This document shows, piece by piece, positions 16,064 through 17,770 of a stretch of DNA of 17,770 nt (within the stretch, counting starts at the first letter, position 1; each line of letters starts with the position of its first letter). Below the pieces are notes generated by a model. That model saw only the letters and a program-made list of their open reading frames with translations, did no database searches and had not been told where the DNA came from. This DNA is from Tritrichomonas foetus (lineage: Eukaryota > Parabasalia > Tritrichomonadida > Tritrichomonadidae). The position numbers were made by a program, and so were the translations under genes. The stretch spans positions 20,085 through 37,854 of the forward strand of contig MLAK01001038.1 in the NCBI GenBank assembly GCA_001839685.1, given 5' to 3'.

Positions 16064-16071
16064 TCATTTCA
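16064..16071 (+). promoter_or_regulatory. Inr-like transcription start motif of the kinase gene
   Basis: TCATTTCA, close to the trichomonad initiator consensus TCAYTWYT, lies 6 bases before the ATG at 16078. Trichomonad 5' leaders are very short, so the position fits. No other core promoter element is evident. Confidence 0.4.
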
Positions 16072-16077
16072 CATTTT

Positions 16078-17706
16078 ATGGCTTTATCATTCAACCAAAA
16101 TACAGACCCCAACGACTTTCGTAAAATCAGAGTTATCGGTCAAGGAGGTTTCGGAAGTGTCTATGAACTCGAACACATTCCCTCAAAGCTTCGATTGGCA
16201 GGCAAGCAAATTAATGAGGACGCTTTAAATGAAGAAGCTAAAAATGCTTTAATGCGTGAAAACAACATCATGAAACAAATTAATTCACCTTATGCTGTTC
16301 GCTATTATGGTACAATCATGTTTGAAGACAAATTAACTGTTCTTATGGATTTCTGTGATCGTGGTTCACTTCGAGATATTATGGACTTCCACGACAAGAC
16401 TCTTAGTGAACCTCAAATTGCTTTTGTTATGCACGACCTTTTGATCGCCCTCAATCTTCTCCATAAGAAATTGAGAATTGTGCATCGTGACATCAAAGCG
16501 GCCAATATTTTGGCCAACACAAAAGGCGAGCTCAAACTTACAGATTTCGGAGTTTCAAGACAATTCGCAGTCGACGCAACCACATTTTCTACTGTCTCAA
16601 CAATCGGCACGCCATACTGGATGGCCCCAGAAGTCATTATCGAGAACCAGAAGTATACCTTCCCCGCAGATATTTGGAGCGTCGGAACAACCGCCGTAGA
16701 GCTCGCAGAGGGTGGTCCTCCATATTGCGAATACAACGCCACGCAGGCAATGCAGGCAATCCGCCAACATGGATTTCCGGGATTCAGACAAGGAAATAAG
16801 CTGTCCGGTGTCTTCCAGGACTTCGTCAGCAAATGCATGGTCGTCGATCCAAAGCAAAGGCCAACGATCGACATGCTCCTCCAGCACCCATTTGTGAAGC
16901 AGGTCGACAAGCTCGACAGAATGAGTGTGCTCAAGGACCTCATCGAGGAAGAAGTCGACTTCTCCCAGCTGCTTCCTTGCGACGAAGAAGAGGAGGAAGA
17001 AGAAGCATATGAAGAGTACGAAGACGACGATGAAGACGATATCTTCTCAAACTCCCGATTCAACCAAAAGACCATCGTTGCTGCACCAGCTCCTGAACAA
17101 GAACAACAACCTGAACCAGAACCTGAGCCAGAACCAGTTAAACAACCTGAACCTGAGCCTGAACCACAACCAGAGCCTGAGCCAGAGCCTGAACCAGAAC
17201 CAGCTAAACAGCCAGAGCCTGAACCACAACCTGAGCCAGCTAAACAACCTGAACCAGCTCCAGCCCCAGCTCAACCAGCAGCAGAAAAGAAGAAGAGACC
17301 AAAGCCGGTGTTCGACGAAGCTACCAAGAAGGAGGGTGGACCAAAGAGGAAATTCAATCCAAAGACAAAAGCAGTTGGTGGTCCAAAGAGAGCCACAAAG
17401 GGCTACCAGACATTCATCAAGCCATCTACAAAACCAATTGACCAACTTTATACTAAAGATGTTCAGGCACAGCAACCAAAGATCAACGAAGCCCTTCTCA
17501 AGCAGAACACAGCCCACGTCGCACCGGCCCCGTCTTCCCAGCCAGGCCCGCAGTCACAGGGCGGAGCGGCGAGCAAACTCAAGTTGATCGGAGGAATACT
17601 CGCAGCCCTAGTCGTTCTTTACTTCGTTCTTGGACCAAAGAAGTTTGTGATGATTCTTCTACTTGCTCTCCCGGTCCTCTATTTGCTTTTAAAGAATATG
17701 CTTTAA
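16078..17706 (+). CDS. Ste20/MST-type Ser/Thr kinase with acidic and Pro-Glu linker and two C-terminal membrane segments
   Basis: A complete kinase domain (about 14-275): Gly loop GQGGFGSV (21-28), the ATP-binding Lys in LAGK (Lys43), HRD at 136-138 within [14 protein letters not shown] at 156-158, and the Ste20-group signature [10 protein letters not shown] (177-186), then [16 protein letters not shown] and [12 protein letters not shown]. It should therefore be active and closest to the MST/GCK branch. After it come a strongly acidic stretch (about 302-321), a Pro-Glu repeat (about 345-400), a basic Lys/Pro region (about 402-440), and two hydrophobic segments at the very end (about 503-519 and 523-539) joined by GPKK. 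There is no signal peptide, so the kinase probably faces the cytosol, held by a C-terminal hairpin or tail anchor. A SARAH domain, common in MST kinases, is not visible. Codons in the second half are richer in G/C than the flanks. Confidence 0.93.
   Translation: MALSFNQNTDPNDFRKIRVIGQGGFGSVYELEHIPSKLRLAGKQINEDALNEEAKNALMRENNIMKQINSPYAVRYYGTIMFEDKLTVLMDFCDRGSLRDIMDFHDKTLSEPQIAFVMHDLLIALNLLHKKLRIVHRDIKAANILANTKGELKLTDFGVSRQFAVDATTFSTVSTIGTPYWMAPEVIIENQKYTFPADIWSVGTTAVELAEGGPPYCEYNATQAMQAIRQHGFPGFRQGNKLSGVFQDFVSKCMVVDPKQRPTIDMLLQHPFVKQVDKLDRMSVLKDLIEEEVDFSQLLPCDEEEEEEEAYEEYEDDDEDDIFSNSRFNQKTIVAAPAPEQEQQPEPEPEPEPVKQPEPEPEPQPEPEPEPEPEPAKQPEPEPQPEPAKQPEPAPAPAQPAAEKKKRPKPVFDEATKKEGGPKRKFNPKTKAVGGPKRATKGYQTFIKPSTKPIDQLYTKDVQAQQPKINEALLKQNTAHVAPAPSSQPGPQSQGGAASKLKLIGGILAALVVLYFVLGPKKFVMILLLALPVLYLLLKNML
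17104..17275 (+). repeat. coding Pro-Glu repeat in the kinase linker
   Basis: Repeated CCTGAACCAGAGCC-like units encode PEPEPEP runs broken by KQ ([12 protein letters not shown]). The peptide is likely a stiff extended spacer between the kinase domain and the membrane segments. Third-base variation between copies shows the peptide pattern is older than the present DNA copies. Confidence 0.85.
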
Positions 17707-17770
17707 ATTTAATTTATTAAACATCAATATGATTCTCCAATTGTTGATTATTTGATTATGTTTGGTGATT
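17707..17770. other. 3' flank of the kinase gene
   Basis: The stop codon and following base form TAAA, which is said to double as a polyadenylation signal in Trichomonas. The remaining 64 bases show no further gene before the window ends. Confidence 0.3.

Larger units (their letters stand above)
14956..16077. other. intergenic region, 1122 bp
   Basis: The longest spacer in the window. It is AT-rich, and I find no ORF or RNA gene I can support. It contains the 25-bp direct repeat pair (15200-15256) and a 9-bp inverted repeat (15425-15452). Two copies of TTGGATT(A/G)AGAAAAGA occur near 15090 and 15486. Its right end carries an Inr-like site before the kinase. Confidence 0.5.

Noticed and set aside
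16413..17075. 220-codon minus ORF inside the kinase, and similar frames at 16925-17587 and 17047-17517
   Set aside because: Shadows of the kinase domain, acidic run and Pro-Glu repeat (poly-Ser, Asn/Gln-rich or Leu/Trp/Phe-rich peptides).
1..17770. CRISPR arrays, phage, defence islands or bacterial operons
   Set aside because: None seen; gene content, tRNA and spacing are those of a eukaryote.

Overview
The window looks like nuclear DNA from a trichomonad parabasalid, most like Tritrichomonas foetus. The evidence is AT-rich intergenic DNA, intronless genes read with the standard code, a eukaryotic tRNA-Pro, Inr-like TCAYTWYT motifs just upstream of some starts, a Pmp-like surface protein with GGA motifs, and a pogo-like DNA transposon. 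The organism call is inference; no rRNA or other definitive marker is present.

Layout, left to right. Bases 1-1378 are the 5' part of a pogo/Tigger-like element on the minus strand. Its transposase ORF is open (419 codons seen, continuing off the left edge). The element sits inside a TM9SF/EMP70 (nonaspanin) gene on the minus strand. That gene is broken in its fifth membrane segment at a TA dinucleotide (1379-1380), and its reading frame runs on through 34 codons of transposon end to a stop at 1274. Divergent from it, after a 160-bp gap, is an Asn-rich protein (2724-3812) whose C-terminal half faintly resembles the kinetochore subunit Dsn1/Mis13. Next come an unrecognised 828-aa coiled-coil protein (4198-6684), a secreted histidine acid phosphatase (7268-8458), a DDX5/Dbp2-type DEAD-box RNA helicase with a very long FNDGPPG-repeat N-terminus (9129-12218), a MEMO1-family protein (12669-13523), a tRNA-Pro(UGG) on the minus strand (13676-13747), a type I surface protein with Pmp-like GGA motifs (13837-14955), and a Ste20/MST-type kinase with an acidic stretch, Pro-Glu repeats and two C-terminal hydrophobic segments (16078-17706).

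The genes do not form a pathway or operon; each is an independent eukaryotic transcription unit. The main result is the base-precise transposon interruption of the TM9SF gene and the chimeric reading frame it creates. Secondary points are the membrane-anchored Ste20-type kinase, the repeat-expanded helicase tail, the possible divergent Dsn1, and several inverted or direct repeats in intergenic DNA (12576-12633, 15200-15256, 15425-15452). No CRISPR, bacterial operon or other novel multi-gene system was found.
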